From Parafilimonas terrae (GTDB lineage Bacteria; Bacteroidota; Bacteroidia; Chitinophagales; Chitinophagaceae), in the NCBI RefSeq assembly GCF_900115755.1, contig NZ_FOXQ01000003.1, positions 186,001-250,000 of the forward strand: DNA of 64,000 bases, written 5' to 3'. A program made the position numbers and the translations under genes. Numbering within the stretch: the first letter of the stretch is position 1; each line of letters begins with the position of its first letter. Positions 33,347 to 43,118 of the stretch are shown here, piece after piece. Under the pieces are notes generated by a model. That model made no database searches. It saw nothing but the letters and a program-made list of their open reading frames with translations, and was not told where the DNA came from.

Positions 33347-34477
33347 TCAAAGCCGTATATAAATTTTCTTTTTATCCATCCACCAGCCGGCAAGCCAACA
33401 TATAAAAGTGAAACATAGTGAAAACAATAAACATCCTAAAGCGCCGGGTGCAATCACCTGGAATATCTTTTCATTAAGCCAGTCAATTAAAACAACATCT
33501 TTTGAAATATAGAGAAGAAAAAAAACGCCAAGCAGGTTTGAGAGCACATAAATAACCAACGGGTTTTTGCCAAATACCGTAAAGAAATAAACGCCCGTTT
33601 TCCAATGCCTAAATTCAAGCAAATAAAACAAAAGGCCAATAACAATTATGTTTATACCACTGGTATAACATACATAAGAACTTGTCCATAATTTTTTATT
33701 AAACGGGAAAATTGTATTCCAGCATAAACCTGCAAACACAAGCAATAAACCTGCTATTAAAAGTTTGGTAATGCATTTATATGTTGCGCCTTCGCGTACG
33801 ATGAATGCACCTGTAATATAGCCAATCAACACATTCACAATGGCAGGTATTGTATTTAGCAAACCTTCAGGATCAAATACAATACCTTTTTCTTTATACA
33901 TGTGCAGCTCTCCTATTATCAGCATATCAAATTTGCGAACCACATTTCCTTCAGTAGTATACTGAGCGCCCGTATCGCCAAAAAAATATAATAATGCCCA
34001 ATACAATAAAAGTAATATAACAGCAATGGCGATGATCTTTTTCAAGGATGCATATCTTACAATAACCGCCGCGAAAAAATAACATAAGGCTATGCGCTGT
34101 AATACGGCCATAATGCGGGTTTCAGCAAAAGGTTTCCACCATATCTTCCCTTCGCCATTCCACCCAGCAAACGGATACCATGTAAGCAGGTAGCCAACAA
34201 TAAATATCAATATAGTGCGCTTTATTATTTTATACCATACCGATTTTGCAGGCATAGCTTGAAACTTTTTATTGGCAAATACCATTGCATTGCCAACTGC
34301 AAAAAGGAATGATGGAAATACAAGGTCAGTAAGTGTGCAGCCGTTCCATTCTGCATGCATCATTTGCGCAAAGGGAACGGCGCCGCTGCCCTGTGTGTTT
34401 ACAATAATCATTAAGCACACCGTTATTCCCCTGAATACATCCAACGTAATAAAACGCTGCATTTTGTTTGTTACCAT
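33347..34477 (-). CDS. HGSNAT-like membrane acyltransferase (DUF5009)
   Basis: The 376-aa protein opens with RFITLDVFRGITVCLMIIVNTQGSG, the start of the heparan-alpha-glucosaminide N-acetyltransferase/DUF5009 family. About ten hydrophobic segments follow. Homologues acetylate terminal glucosamine across a membrane. It follows the GH20 gene with 2 bp between them, so it probably acts on the amino sugars that enzyme releases, or protects them. Starts at 34477 or at the Met five residues later are both plausible. Confidence 0.82.
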   Translation of the reverse strand: MVTNKMQRFITLDVFRGITVCLMIIVNTQGSGAVPFAQMMHAEWNGCTLTDLVFPSFLFAVGNAMVFANKKFQAMPAKSVWYKIIKRTILIFIVGYLLTWYPFAGWNGEGKIWWKPFAETRIMAVLQRIALCYFFAAVIVRYASLKKIIAIAVILLLLYWALLYFFGDTGAQYTTEGNVVRKFDMLIIGELHMYKEKGIVFDPEGLLNTIPAIVNVLIGYITGAFIVREGATYKCITKLLIAGLLLVFAGLCWNTIFPFNKKLWTSSYVCYTSGINIIVIGLLFYLLEFRHWKTGVYFFTVFGKNPLVIYVLSNLLGVFFLLYISKDVVLIDWLNEKIFQVIAPGALGCLLFSLCFTFICWLAGWWMDKKKIYIRL

Positions 34478-34479
34478 TA

Positions 34480-36759
34480 TTACTTAATAATTATTTCATC
34501 TGCCATCATAATATTTTGTTCGGCTATTTTGTTATATGATGCATTGTGTATTTCCACTTTAATAAACCTTGCTTCCTGGTGCAGCTTTTTACTGAATGTC
34601 TTAATATGGCGTAGCTCCTGCGGTTTTTCAGTATTGTTTATGGCAAACGATGATTGATAATGTTTACCATCTGCTGAAACACTCACTGATATTGATTTTG
34701 GCAGGTACATGTAACCAACCGGCTCTTCCATAAAACGCATAGAAAAGTCATGTAATGCCTGTTGTTGTTTTATATCAATAATAATTGTTGCAATGGAATC
34801 TGTTATCATCACCCAACGCTGGTCATAAGGTTCAACTGTGCCTAAAATACCATCTGTCAAACGGCTAAACGCATCATTCGCCCGTAACATATTTATAGCT
34901 GCCGCAAATGCTTTATGCACTACAATTGTATCAGTATTTATTTTACTTACAAGCCTGCCTTCTTTATAGGTCGCCACTTTTATAATACTGTTTTTATTTA
35001 TGCTGAAAGGTTTAAGATATAAAGAAGATACAGTCGTTGGCATTGTTCCATCAGTAGTATAGTAAACCGGGTATTGATACGTTTGACTGGCAAGCGAAAC
35101 ATTTACTGCTTTCGCTGATGAATCAAACTGCGGCCTTATGTTCACGTTATACATGCTTCTTGCATAATTGATGCCCTGTTTATCAAAACGCTCAAATTGC
35201 AATTCAGTTTTCATAATAAACCTTTTATAGTCCTTGTTTATTTGCGGCGTCCACAAAGCTTCAGCTAAAGCCAGCAGGCGCGGCAACAGCATGTATTCCG
35301 CATGTTGAGGTGTGGTCACATTTTCAGTCCACAAGCAAGCCTGCCCGCCTAAAATAAAATGTTGCTGCGCATTGGTAAAAAATGCAGGCATTGGATTAAA
35401 ATTATAAACAGTATCTAACTGCAGCCTTGCGTAAGTTATGTTTGGTTCAAGCTGCGGGTCGCTCTGGTAAAAATCAAAATATGTGTACCAGTAAGGCGCC
35501 ATAACAGTAACGTTGCCTTTTTCAGCAGCTTCCATGGCTTTGCTATCGCCATGCCACGACATGCTTACAGATGTTTGCTCTATATCAGCGCCAACAATTT
35601 CATCCCATCCCATCATCAATTTGCCATTGGCTGTTATAAAACTGTCTATCCTTGATGTGAAATATGCCTGCAATTGTTTGGCTGACAAAAAACCTTTTTC
35701 TCTCATCTTTTGCTGGCATCGCGGACAATTTATCCACGGTTCCGGACGCACTTCATCACCGCCGATATGAATATATTTTGAAGGAAACAACGCCATCACT
35801 TCTTTTAAAATATTTTGAAGAAATACATAGGTTGAATCGTAGCCTCCACAAAAATTATGTTTCAAATCGCCTTCATAACCACAAGGCATTAATAAAGGCA
35901 CAGGATTATTCAAATCACTGAATTGAGGATAAGCAACAAGCGCCGCTGTGCAATGGCCAGGCATTTCAATTTCAGGTATTATAGTTATGTTTCGTTTAGC
36001 TGCATACGCAATAATATCTTTTACTTCTTCCTGTGTATAAAAGCCACCATAAGTTGCCCTTTCGCCAGGTTGTGTAGGTTTTGCTATTGTCATAGGAATG
36101 CCAGTTCTGTCTGCACGCCAGGCGCCAACTGATGTAAGTTTCGGATATTGTTTTATCTCCAGCCGCCAGCCGTGACTATCAGTTAAATGCCAGTGAAAAA
36201 CATTTATTTTAAATGCTGCTAAAATGTCCAGATATTTTTTTATAAAATCCGGGGAGAAGAAGTGCCTGCTTACATCCAAATGCATGCCGCGGTAAGCATA
36301 CTGCGGGCTATCTTTAATAAGGCAGCAGGGAATTGAATATTGCTTTACAGAAGCCTTGATATCAACAGGCAACAACTGCTTCAAACTTTCAAAGGCATAT
36401 AATACACCGGCTGCGGAAGCAGCAGTTATCACAATACTGTCTTTATTTACTTCAAGCTGATATGCTTCAACGTTTGATATTTTATTTGGATTGATATAAA
36501 TCCTAATGTTATTTGCTTGTACATTGTTGCCAACATGCAAACGAACATTGATTAATGATTGTAATTCTTTTATAAATAATTGAATGGTTTCGGCAACAAG
36601 TGAATCGCCTGTATTATCAATAATCTTTGTTGCTGATGATACATTAAAATTGCCGCTCCTTTCTTCAATACTTGCGGGCTGGGGAATAATGCTGATGCGT
36701 TGTGCATCTACATAAAAAAAACATAACTGGAAACACAGAAAGACAATAATATATCGCAC
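34480..36759 (-). CDS. Beta-N-acetylhexosaminidase, GH20
   Basis: This 759-aa secreted enzyme has a signal peptide (VFLCFQLCFFYVDAQ), a GH20b-type N-domain (about 25-150) and the catalytic barrel. RGMHLDVSRHFF and HWHLTDSHGWRLEI lead to the catalytic pair Asp335-Glu336 in HIGGDEVRP; the oxazolinium mechanism uses the substrate N-acetyl group. A C-terminal fibronectin-like/CBM part (about 560-759) follows. It cleaves terminal GlcNAc or GalNAc. It lies between the SusCD pair and the acyltransferase-like gene, which points to an N-acetylated glycan target for the locus. Confidence 0.93.
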   Translation of the reverse strand: MRYIIVFLCFQLCFFYVDAQRISIIPQPASIEERSGNFNVSSATKIIDNTGDSLVAETIQLFIKELQSLINVRLHVGNNVQANNIRIYINPNKISNVEAYQLEVNKDSIVITAASAAGVLYAFESLKQLLPVDIKASVKQYSIPCCLIKDSPQYAYRGMHLDVSRHFFSPDFIKKYLDILAAFKINVFHWHLTDSHGWRLEIKQYPKLTSVGAWRADRTGIPMTIAKPTQPGERATYGGFYTQEEVKDIIAYAAKRNITIIPEIEMPGHCTAALVAYPQFSDLNNPVPLLMPCGYEGDLKHNFCGGYDSTYVFLQNILKEVMALFPSKYIHIGGDEVRPEPWINCPRCQQKMREKGFLSAKQLQAYFTSRIDSFITANGKLMMGWDEIVGADIEQTSVSMSWHGDSKAMEAAEKGNVTVMAPYWYTYFDFYQSDPQLEPNITYARLQLDTVYNFNPMPAFFTNAQQHFILGGQACLWTENVTTPQHAEYMLLPRLLALAEALWTPQINKDYKRFIMKTELQFERFDKQGINYARSMYNVNIRPQFDSSAKAVNVSLASQTYQYPVYYTTDGTMPTTVSSLYLKPFSINKNSIIKVATYKEGRLVSKINTDTIVVHKAFAAAINMLRANDAFSRLTDGILGTVEPYDQRWVMITDSIATIIIDIKQQQALHDFSMRFMEEPVGYMYLPKSISVSVSADGKHYQSSFAINNTEKPQELRHIKTFSKKLHQEARFIKVEIHNASYNKIAEQNIMMADEIIIK

Positions 36760-36781
36760 CGGATTTATTTTATTTTATTTC

Positions 36782-36822
36782 AAAAAGCCATCCGCCGGCT
36801 ATACAACCGGCAGGATAGCTTT
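36782..36822 (-). terminator. Attenuator-like hairpin between susD and the GH20 gene
   Basis: AAAGC (36784-36788), ATCC and CCGG pair in order with CCGG, GGAT and GCTTT (to 36822), with small mismatches; on the minus strand a T-run (36786-36782) follows. It lies in the 87-bp gap between the SusD-like stop and the GH20 start, but the gene order means transcription runs from the SusD-like gene (right side) into the GH20 gene. It could lower expression of the downstream genes relative to susCD. Confidence 0.5.
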
Positions 36823-36846
36823 GTTGCATCCATCTAACTGTAAAAA

Positions 36847-38409
36847 CTATTTCACGTCCCACCAAACTGGTGTATTGTTTTTATCAGGCCCGTTCAGTAA
36901 AGGCAATGCATTTTGCACAGCCTGTTTATTGGATTCATATTCCAGGTCAATAAACGTGAAGCGCTTAATTATTTCACTGGCCGGTACATCCGGGTTGTCA
37001 GAGTTTACAACCGGGTAAAGCTGCGGATAACCAGTGCGGCGCACTTCGGCCCAGGCTTCAATACCATCGGGAAACAATGCCAGCCATTTCTGTGTAGCTA
37101 TTTGCTGACGCTGCTTTTCAGGATCATCCGAAAATTTTACCGGTATATTTGACACAGCCGGTGAATTCATATAATCGCCTGGCTTGGCGGGCAAAGATGT
37201 GCTTTGAAGATAGGTTTGTATAGCAGCATTATCTATGTCCCATTGCTGCATTGAATTCGTTATACCTTTTTCATACAACTCTTTTGCAGTGCCGCCCATA
37301 TTCCATCCATTCAAAGCGCCTTCAGCCCTTAAAAAGTAGGCTTCGGATGAATACATTACCGTGAGTTTATTAGAAGCAGCAAGGTCAGGGTTCCAGCCAG
37401 GGCCGATATTGGAAAGATTATTACCGGCGCCACCGGGGTTTGCACCGGCCAGTTGTGCAACTGATAACCCGTTGCGGATGCCATGATATTCGTTATCATC
37501 GGGCGCAGGGCTGAAGTAAACAGGCATGCGCGGGTCACTAAAACCTTTGAGATAACTTTCCATGGAAGCACTCATGCGAAAACCACCCCAGGGCGACATC
37601 AAGTTTAATCCATTGGGCGATGCAGTTGCCACATCCATCATAGCATTATCATCATTCGAGGTCATAACGCCATCTGCAACAGCCTTTTCAGCTTCTTCTT
37701 TTGCTTTATCCGGTTCAACAAAAGAAATACGTAATGCCAACCGTAAACGCAGCGTATTCGCCAGCTTAAGCCATTTGGTTACATCGCCATGATAAATTAA
37801 ATCATTATCTCCAAAAGGCTTTGCTGATGCATCTGTTGTTTTAAGTGCAGTTACTGCCGTATCAAGCACTTTAAACATATCATAATAAATATCTTTTTGT
37901 GCGTCGTACGAAATACTAAACTGCCCGCTGCCTGCCTGGAAGTAAGGAACGGGGCCATAAAAATCTGTATTGGAATGAAAGATATACACCTTCCATACTT
38001 TGGCTACAGCATTGGCAGGTATATCTGTATTTTCTGTTGCATCAATCACTTGCTTTAAAGTAGGATAAGCGCTGCTGTACATGGAAAGCCACTGGTAAAA
38101 CTCCCAGTCTTTACGCTGCACATACTTGTCAGGCGAAACGCCGGGATCTATTGTTGCATAATACTGGCTCCATAAATCTACAAACAGGTTACGTGCAAGC
38201 TGGTAAATACCGGGGTCGCCATAAATACCCTGGTATTCAGCCTTGGCAAAAGCATTGGGAATAGTAGCAGGCGTAAAGCTGCTGAAAGTGGTTGGATCAG
38301 TATTGATCTCATCAAACTTTTTGGTACAGGCCGTTAAGGTTATTAACCCAAAAATGATAATGGCTGTGCAGCTTTTGGATATATGATGAAATGAAAGAAT
38401 TGTGTTCAT
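36847..38409 (-). CDS. SusD/RagB-like outer-membrane glycan-binding lipoprotein
   Basis: This 520-aa protein carries a lipobox (LITLTACTKKFDEINTDP) and the SusD-like_2 pattern (FANAEYQGIYGD-type start, DFYGPVPYFQAG, WLKLANTLRLRLALRI, and the terminal RRTGYPQLYPV). SusD proteins sit on the outer membrane as a lid on the SusC barrel and bind oligosaccharides. The gene ends 18 bp before the SusC start on the leftward strand, in the standard susC-susD order. Confidence 0.92.
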   Translation of the reverse strand: MNTILSFHHISKSCTAIIIFGLITLTACTKKFDEINTDPTTFSSFTPATIPNAFAKAEYQGIYGDPGIYQLARNLFVDLWSQYYATIDPGVSPDKYVQRKDWEFYQWLSMYSSAYPTLKQVIDATENTDIPANAVAKVWKVYIFHSNTDFYGPVPYFQAGSGQFSISYDAQKDIYYDMFKVLDTAVTALKTTDASAKPFGDNDLIYHGDVTKWLKLANTLRLRLALRISFVEPDKAKEEAEKAVADGVMTSNDDNAMMDVATASPNGLNLMSPWGGFRMSASMESYLKGFSDPRMPVYFSPAPDDNEYHGIRNGLSVAQLAGANPGGAGNNLSNIGPGWNPDLAASNKLTVMYSSEAYFLRAEGALNGWNMGGTAKELYEKGITNSMQQWDIDNAAIQTYLQSTSLPAKPGDYMNSPAVSNIPVKFSDDPEKQRQQIATQKWLALFPDGIEAWAEVRRTGYPQLYPVVNSDNPDVPASEIIKRFTFIDLEYESNKQAVQNALPLLNGPDKNNTPVWWDVK

Positions 38410-38427
38410 ACTTCAATTTGATTAAGA

Positions 38428-41400
38428 TTAAAAATTGAATTTGAGGTACAGGCCATAGCTGCGTGTGCTGGGCAGCGAAGCGTATTCAATACCCTGGTTA
38501 TTGCCTGTTCCCAGCGCCGTTTCCGGGTCAATGCCTTTTGCATCGTTTTTAAAGAAAAACAGGTTGCGGCCAACCAGGGAAACCTGTATGCCTTTTATAA
38601 AAGCGCCGGCCAGTTTCTCCGATGGAAATGCATAAGTAAGGCTTGCTTCCCGCAAACGAATATTGGTAGCGCTATAAGCAAACAATTCACCAATATTGTT
38701 GCTGGCAATCTGCATCCAGTAATCCTGTGCTGTAATAGCTTGTGTGTTCTTGCCACCATCTGCCGTTACAGAATTTGGAATAACAAAACCTGTTTCCCTG
38801 TTAGCTTCCGTAGCCGCCGACGTGCCAGCCGATGCCATTAAAGCCTGCGTGCCCGAGATGATCGTCCCTCCTTTTCTTTCATCAATTAAAAAATATAAAG
38901 ACCAATTTTTGTATTGAAGTGTATTGGAAAAACCCGCGGTCCAGTCAGGATTAAAATTGCCTGCATATTTGGTTTGATCGGTTATTAACAATGGCTTGCC
39001 TGTTGCATCCACCACAACATTGTTGTTATCATCCCGCTGGAGGCTTGATGTATAAAGCTCACCATATTTTCTTCCTTCTTCCACAACAATAGAACCTAAT
39101 GCCTGCGGCGAGCTTAATGAAACTTTTGGCTGCAATGAATCAAGCCGGATCACTTTATTAACATTAGAACCGAAAACGAATTGCATCTTCCAGTTAAAAC
39201 TTTTTGACCGCACCGGCTGGGCATTCAGCAGTAATTCAATACCCTTGTTCTGTATTTTACCTGCGTTAATAATGCGCGTTGCATAACCTGATGCCGCGGG
39301 CACTGGTATGGTCAATATCTGGTTAATGGTATTGGTGTTATAATAAGTTGCCTGAAAACCGATCCTGTTATCAATAAATCCTGCATCCAAACCCACTTCG
39401 AAAGAATGGGTTTCTTCCGGTTTCAGGTTTGTATTGCGCAGCGTGCCGTCAATCAATAAAAAACCGCTGTTGCCGCCCGGCACCAATGAATAAACAGGTT
39501 TTAATTCATTAAACCCTGTGCCGTTACCTACAAATGCATAAGAAGTCCTCAGCTTCAATATTGAAATGGCAGCCGGCAAATGAAGCATTTCATTTAACAA
39601 TGCACTAATGCCTGCAGATGGGAAAAAGTAAGAAGCATTTTTTACAGGCAGCGTAGAATTCCAATCGTTGCGGCCAGTGAGCTCAAGAAACAGATAATTA
39701 TTATAACCTAATTGCGCCGATGCATATATCGATTGCTTTTCGGTGCGGGCCAATGGCGCGTAGGGAATATAATTGTTTACGCTATTTGATAATGATACTG
39801 CATTGGAAGTAGCAAAAATGTTAGGTGCATTCAAGCCCTGGTTATTTAGTGTTGTTCTTTCAAAATGATATTGTTCAATACTGGCGCCGGCATTTACGGT
39901 AAGGTTGAATTTATCCGCAAAGTTTTTATTATAAGATAACAATACATCATTATTAAACTGCCTGTTTGATTCTTTATTAAGTATATAGTTGCCCTGCCCG
40001 GGATAATCAGTGAGCCAGTAAGTATCGTTATAATCTTTTTCCTCACCAATGTCTGTATAATAATCGAGGCTTGTTCTTACCTGTATGCTCAGTTCCGGTG
40101 TTAACTGGTAGCGCAATGCAGCAAGACCGATAAAACGATCGCGTTTGCGGGTATATAAATTGCGATAAGCGCTCCAGTACGGGTTTTGAAAAGACGGAGA
40201 TGGCGTTGCCCAGTAATTCTGTGTAAGCGTGCCATCTTCATTCAATGTTTCAAAGTTTTTAATATCATTCAAACGAAGGCTTCGCGGCATAGCATACAGC
40301 GTAGAAGTAATGCGGTTACCAGCGCCGGTAAGGGGGCGGTTCTCCACATCTTCCGCTATATAATTGGCTTTAACATCGAGCGACAGGCCTTTGGCTAATT
40401 GCGTAGTTTGCCGCAGCAATACATTGTTTCTTTTATAACCGTTATTTGGCAAAATGCCATTGCTTAAAGTGTTGGTATAAGAAAAATAAGTCTGCGCTTT
40501 TTCGGTACCGGCAGAAACTGCTACTGAATTAATAAACTCTGTTCCGGTACGAAAAAAATCATCCACATTGTTTGACTGCGCTGCAAGTGGTTGGGTTTTA
40601 CCTGTCCAGTCAGTTACATCCTGGCCGGTCATTTCGGGGCCCCAGCTATTGGCGCTGGCAGGTACAAACACACCCGCATCGCCCTGGCCATATTTATTCT
40701 GAAAACCAGGCAAGACCAAGGGGTTTTCCATAGCTGCAGAACTCGATACCTGTATGCCAATGCCTTTGCCAATTCTTCCTTTTTTAGTGGTGATGATGAT
40801 GGCGCCGTTGGAAGCATCTGAACCGTATAACGCAGCGGCAGATGCACCGGTTAATACAGTCATCGATTCAATATCATCGGGGTTAATATTGGAGATGCCA
40901 TCGCCGTCATCTCTTGCACCAAACAAAGCAACGTCGGCGCCGGCTTTGGCAGAATTATCTATGCGCACACCATCCACTACTACCAATGGCTGATTGGTAC
41001 GGCCGATGGAGCGGTTGCCCCGGAAAATAATCCTGTTGGAACCGCCGGGCCCTGAATTCGTTTTATTAATGGTTAAACCAGCCACTTTACCATTCATCGC
41101 GCTGGTAACATTTACTTCACGGGAATTACTTAAATCTTCACCTTTCAGGCTTTGCGTAGCATAAGTTAAAGAACGTTTTTGTCTTGTTATACCCAAAGCC
41201 GTTACCACCACTTCCCCCAATTCTTTTTCATCAGCATTCAAAACAACGCTAATGGTTGCCTGGCCGTTCAAAGGATATTCCTGCGATACATAACCTACGT
41301 AAGAAATAAGCAAAGTTGCGTTTGGGTTGCTTACCAAAATTGTAAAGTCGCCATCCTCGTTGGTACGGGTTCCATTACTGGTGCCTTTTTCAACAACAGA

Positions 41401-41844
41401 AACATTTGAAACAGCGCTTTCCGACCCATCTTTGTTTTTCACTTTTACATTGCCGCTTACCGGCACAGCCTGCTTTTGTTTTTTTTGTGCAATTACAATA
41501 AGATTATTGTCCAGGATGCGGTAAGTTAGATTGGTTTGGCTGAAAACAGAATCAAGTACCTCCTGCACATCAGCATCTTTTACAGTAAGCGTAACGGTAA
41601 CATTACCTGGCAAAATATCATCGTTATAAATAAAACGGTACGAACTGTTTTTTTGAATAGATAACAACGCATTTTTAATGGGCACATTCTTTAGCGACAC
41701 ACTTATTTTAGTTTGTGCGATGCCTTTTGCATGAACATGCAGGCAGGCGATAAGCATAAAGAAAGCTATTAATCTCATGTACAGTAAAAACTTTGGGATT
41801 GCCTTTCGGGCAACTGAGAAATTGCCCATAAGCACATTTTTCAT
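38428..41844 (-). CDS. SusC/RagA TonB-linked outer-membrane transporter with STN domain
   Basis: I start at the Met at 41844 (MKNVLMGNFSVARK), giving 1138 aa; a longer frame upstream has no signal features. Signal peptide (MRLIAFFMLIACLHVHAKG), STN domain (NVPIKNALLSIQKNSSYRFIY to AVLDSV-type region), carboxypeptidase-like domain, plug (VNVTSAMNGKVAGLTI, VVDGVRIDNSAKAGAD) and a TonB barrel ending in YLKFNF. The STN domain is the sensing link to the anti-sigma factor FecR, encoded upstream. It imports glycan fragments with the SusD-like partner. Confidence 0.92.
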   Translation of the reverse strand: MKNVLMGNFSVARKAIPKFLLYMRLIAFFMLIACLHVHAKGIAQTKISVSLKNVPIKNALLSIQKNSSYRFIYNDDILPGNVTVTLTVKDADVQEVLDSVFSQTNLTYRILDNNLIVIAQKKQKQAVPVSGNVKVKNKDGSESAVSNVSVVEKGTSNGTRTNEDGDFTILVSNPNATLLISYVGYVSQEYPLNGQATISVVLNADEKELGEVVVTALGITRQKRSLTYATQSLKGEDLSNSREVNVTSAMNGKVAGLTINKTNSGPGGSNRIIFRGNRSIGRTNQPLVVVDGVRIDNSAKAGADVALFGARDDGDGISNINPDDIESMTVLTGASAAALYGSDASNGAIIITTKKGRIGKGIGIQVSSSAAMENPLVLPGFQNKYGQGDAGVFVPASANSWGPEMTGQDVTDWTGKTQPLAAQSNNVDDFFRTGTEFINSVAVSAGTEKAQTYFSYTNTLSNGILPNNGYKRNNVLLRQTTQLAKGLSLDVKANYIAEDVENRPLTGAGNRITSTLYAMPRSLRLNDIKNFETLNEDGTLTQNYWATPSPSFQNPYWSAYRNLYTRKRDRFIGLAALRYQLTPELSIQVRTSLDYYTDIGEEKDYNDTYWLTDYPGQGNYILNKESNRQFNNDVLLSYNKNFADKFNLTVNAGASIEQYHFERTTLNNQGLNAPNIFATSNAVSLSNSVNNYIPYAPLARTEKQSIYASAQLGYNNYLFLELTGRNDWNSTLPVKNASYFFPSAGISALLNEMLHLPAAISILKLRTSYAFVGNGTGFNELKPVYSLVPGGNSGFLLIDGTLRNTNLKPEETHSFEVGLDAGFIDNRIGFQATYYNTNTINQILTIPVPAASGYATRIINAGKIQNKGIELLLNAQPVRSKSFNWKMQFVFGSNVNKVIRLDSLQPKVSLSSPQALGSIVVEEGRKYGELYTSSLQRDDNNNVVVDATGKPLLITDQTKYAGNFNPDWTAGFSNTLQYKNWSLYFLIDERKGGTIISGTQALMASAGTSAATEANRETGFVIPNSVTADGGKNTQAITAQDYWMQIASNNIGELFAYSATNIRLREASLTYAFPSEKLAGAFIKGIQVSLVGRNLFFFKNDAKGIDPETALGTGNNQGIEYASLPSTRSYGLYLKFNF

Positions 41845-41925
41845 ACTTTTAAAAATTGAAAGTGAAAAAATGGGTATGTGAGTGCCTGAGAATACTAACA
41901 ATACCCGTAATTAAGCTTTAAATAG

Positions 41926-41949
41926 AAGGAGGTGTTTGCGCATCTCCTT
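41926..41949. repeat. Hairpin with plus-strand T-run, between fecR and susC
   Basis: AAGGAGGTG (41926-41934) pairs with CATCTCCTT (41941-41949), with one G-T pair, and TTTTTTGTTTTTT follows on the plus strand. The T-run points away from the local genes, so it would act on rightward (antisense) transcription. Confidence 0.45.
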
Positions 41950-42004
41950 TTTTGTTTTTTATTTCATAGCATCTGGTTTTTTTGATTAGAAAAACATTAC
42001 CTGT

Positions 42005-43036
42005 TTATTTATGCAGCCACACTTCATTATTTTTTATTTCATACGTAAATGGCGATGACAATTTCATAGCTTCCAGTGTTTCCTGTAAAGTTTCTTTGGT
42101 TATTGTGCCGGTGAAATGTTCATGCTTCATGCTATCATCCACATGAAGCGTAACGGAAAACCAGCCTTCCAGCTTGGGCGCCAGTTGCTCCAGTGATTCA
42201 TTATCAAACGAAAGAGAACTATTCATCCAAACTGTTTCAGGCAAAATATTCTTTTCATCCACATGCAGTTTTGAAATAACAAAAAGCGGTTGTTCCGTTT
42301 TATCTTCCGTTTGTTTAACCGGCTCCTTTTCAGCCGAAACAGCTATTTTTTCATTGGGCCGAAGCAATATTTTTCTTTCCGGATCCTGCAATGTTGTTAT
42401 TTCAACAAGGCCACGAATAAGCGATGTTTCTACGTTCTTCTGACCGGGAAAAGCTTTTACGTTAAATGCAGTTCCTTTCACCGTAATATTAATGGAAGAT
42501 GCATGAATAATGAAGGGATGCTGCGCATCTTTCGTCACATCAAAAAAAGCTTCGCCAATCAGTTTTACTTCACGATACTTTTCACCAAATGCTTTGCTGC
42601 TATAACTTAAAGTGCTGCTGCCGTTCAGCCATACATTCGTTCCATCTGGCAGCACTATATGTCTTTTTGATGATGGTTGTGTAACCACTTTTTGTACGAA
42701 AGTATTATTCCCGTCTTTTTGCCGGCCAAGCAGAAAAGCACCTGCAACGATTGCTGTTACAACTGCAGCGGCGGCCACCCAACGGATCATTCTTATAGAA
42801 ACAAATGATTTTGTAACGGGCTCCTCTATTGCTTTTTCTATCCTGTTCCAAAGGTCTTCACCGGCTTTCATTTCAGGCAAAGGCTGCAACGGCGCATTCC
42901 ATATTTTTTCAGCAATTTCATTTTCGGTGTTTTCATCCCCGCTGTGCAACAAATCGTTTAATTCGGCAAGCTCATCGTCGGTAGCTTCCCCGCTTTTACG
43001 TTTTGCCAGCAAAACCCAAATCCTTTCTGTGTTCAT
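42005..43036 (-). CDS. FecR-type anti-sigma factor
   Basis: The 343-aa protein has an N-terminal anti-sigma part (RIWVLLAKRKSGEATDDELAEL), a transmembrane segment at about 84-106 (IRWVAAAAVVTAIVAGAFLLG), and a periplasmic FecR domain (TQPSSKRHIVLPDGTNVWLNGSS, ITVKGTAFNVKAF). A C-terminal DUF4974-like part ends in FTYEIKNNEVWLHK. It holds the ECF sigma factor inactive until the SusC STN domain signals that substrate is bound. It follows the sigma factor gene by 82 bp. Confidence 0.92.
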   Translation of the reverse strand: MNTERIWVLLAKRKSGEATDDELAELNDLLHSGDENTENEIAEKIWNAPLQPLPEMKAGEDLWNRIEKAIEEPVTKSFVSIRMIRWVAAAAVVTAIVAGAFLLGRQKDGNNTFVQKVVTQPSSKRHIVLPDGTNVWLNGSSTLSYSSKAFGEKYREVKLIGEAFFDVTKDAQHPFIIHASSINITVKGTAFNVKAFPGQKNVETSLIRGLVEITTLQDPERKILLRPNEKIAVSAEKEPVKQTEDKTEQPLFVISKLHVDEKNILPETVWMNSSLSFDNESLEQLAPKLEGWFSVTLHVDDSMKHEHFTGTITKETLQETLEAMKLSSPFTYEIKNNEVWLHK

Positions 43037-43118
43037 TATTATGCTGCGTTATAATTATAATAAACACGGAATTGATTCTGCTACCCCTAAAAGAATTTTA
43101 TTTTTTCAGAAAGAATTT

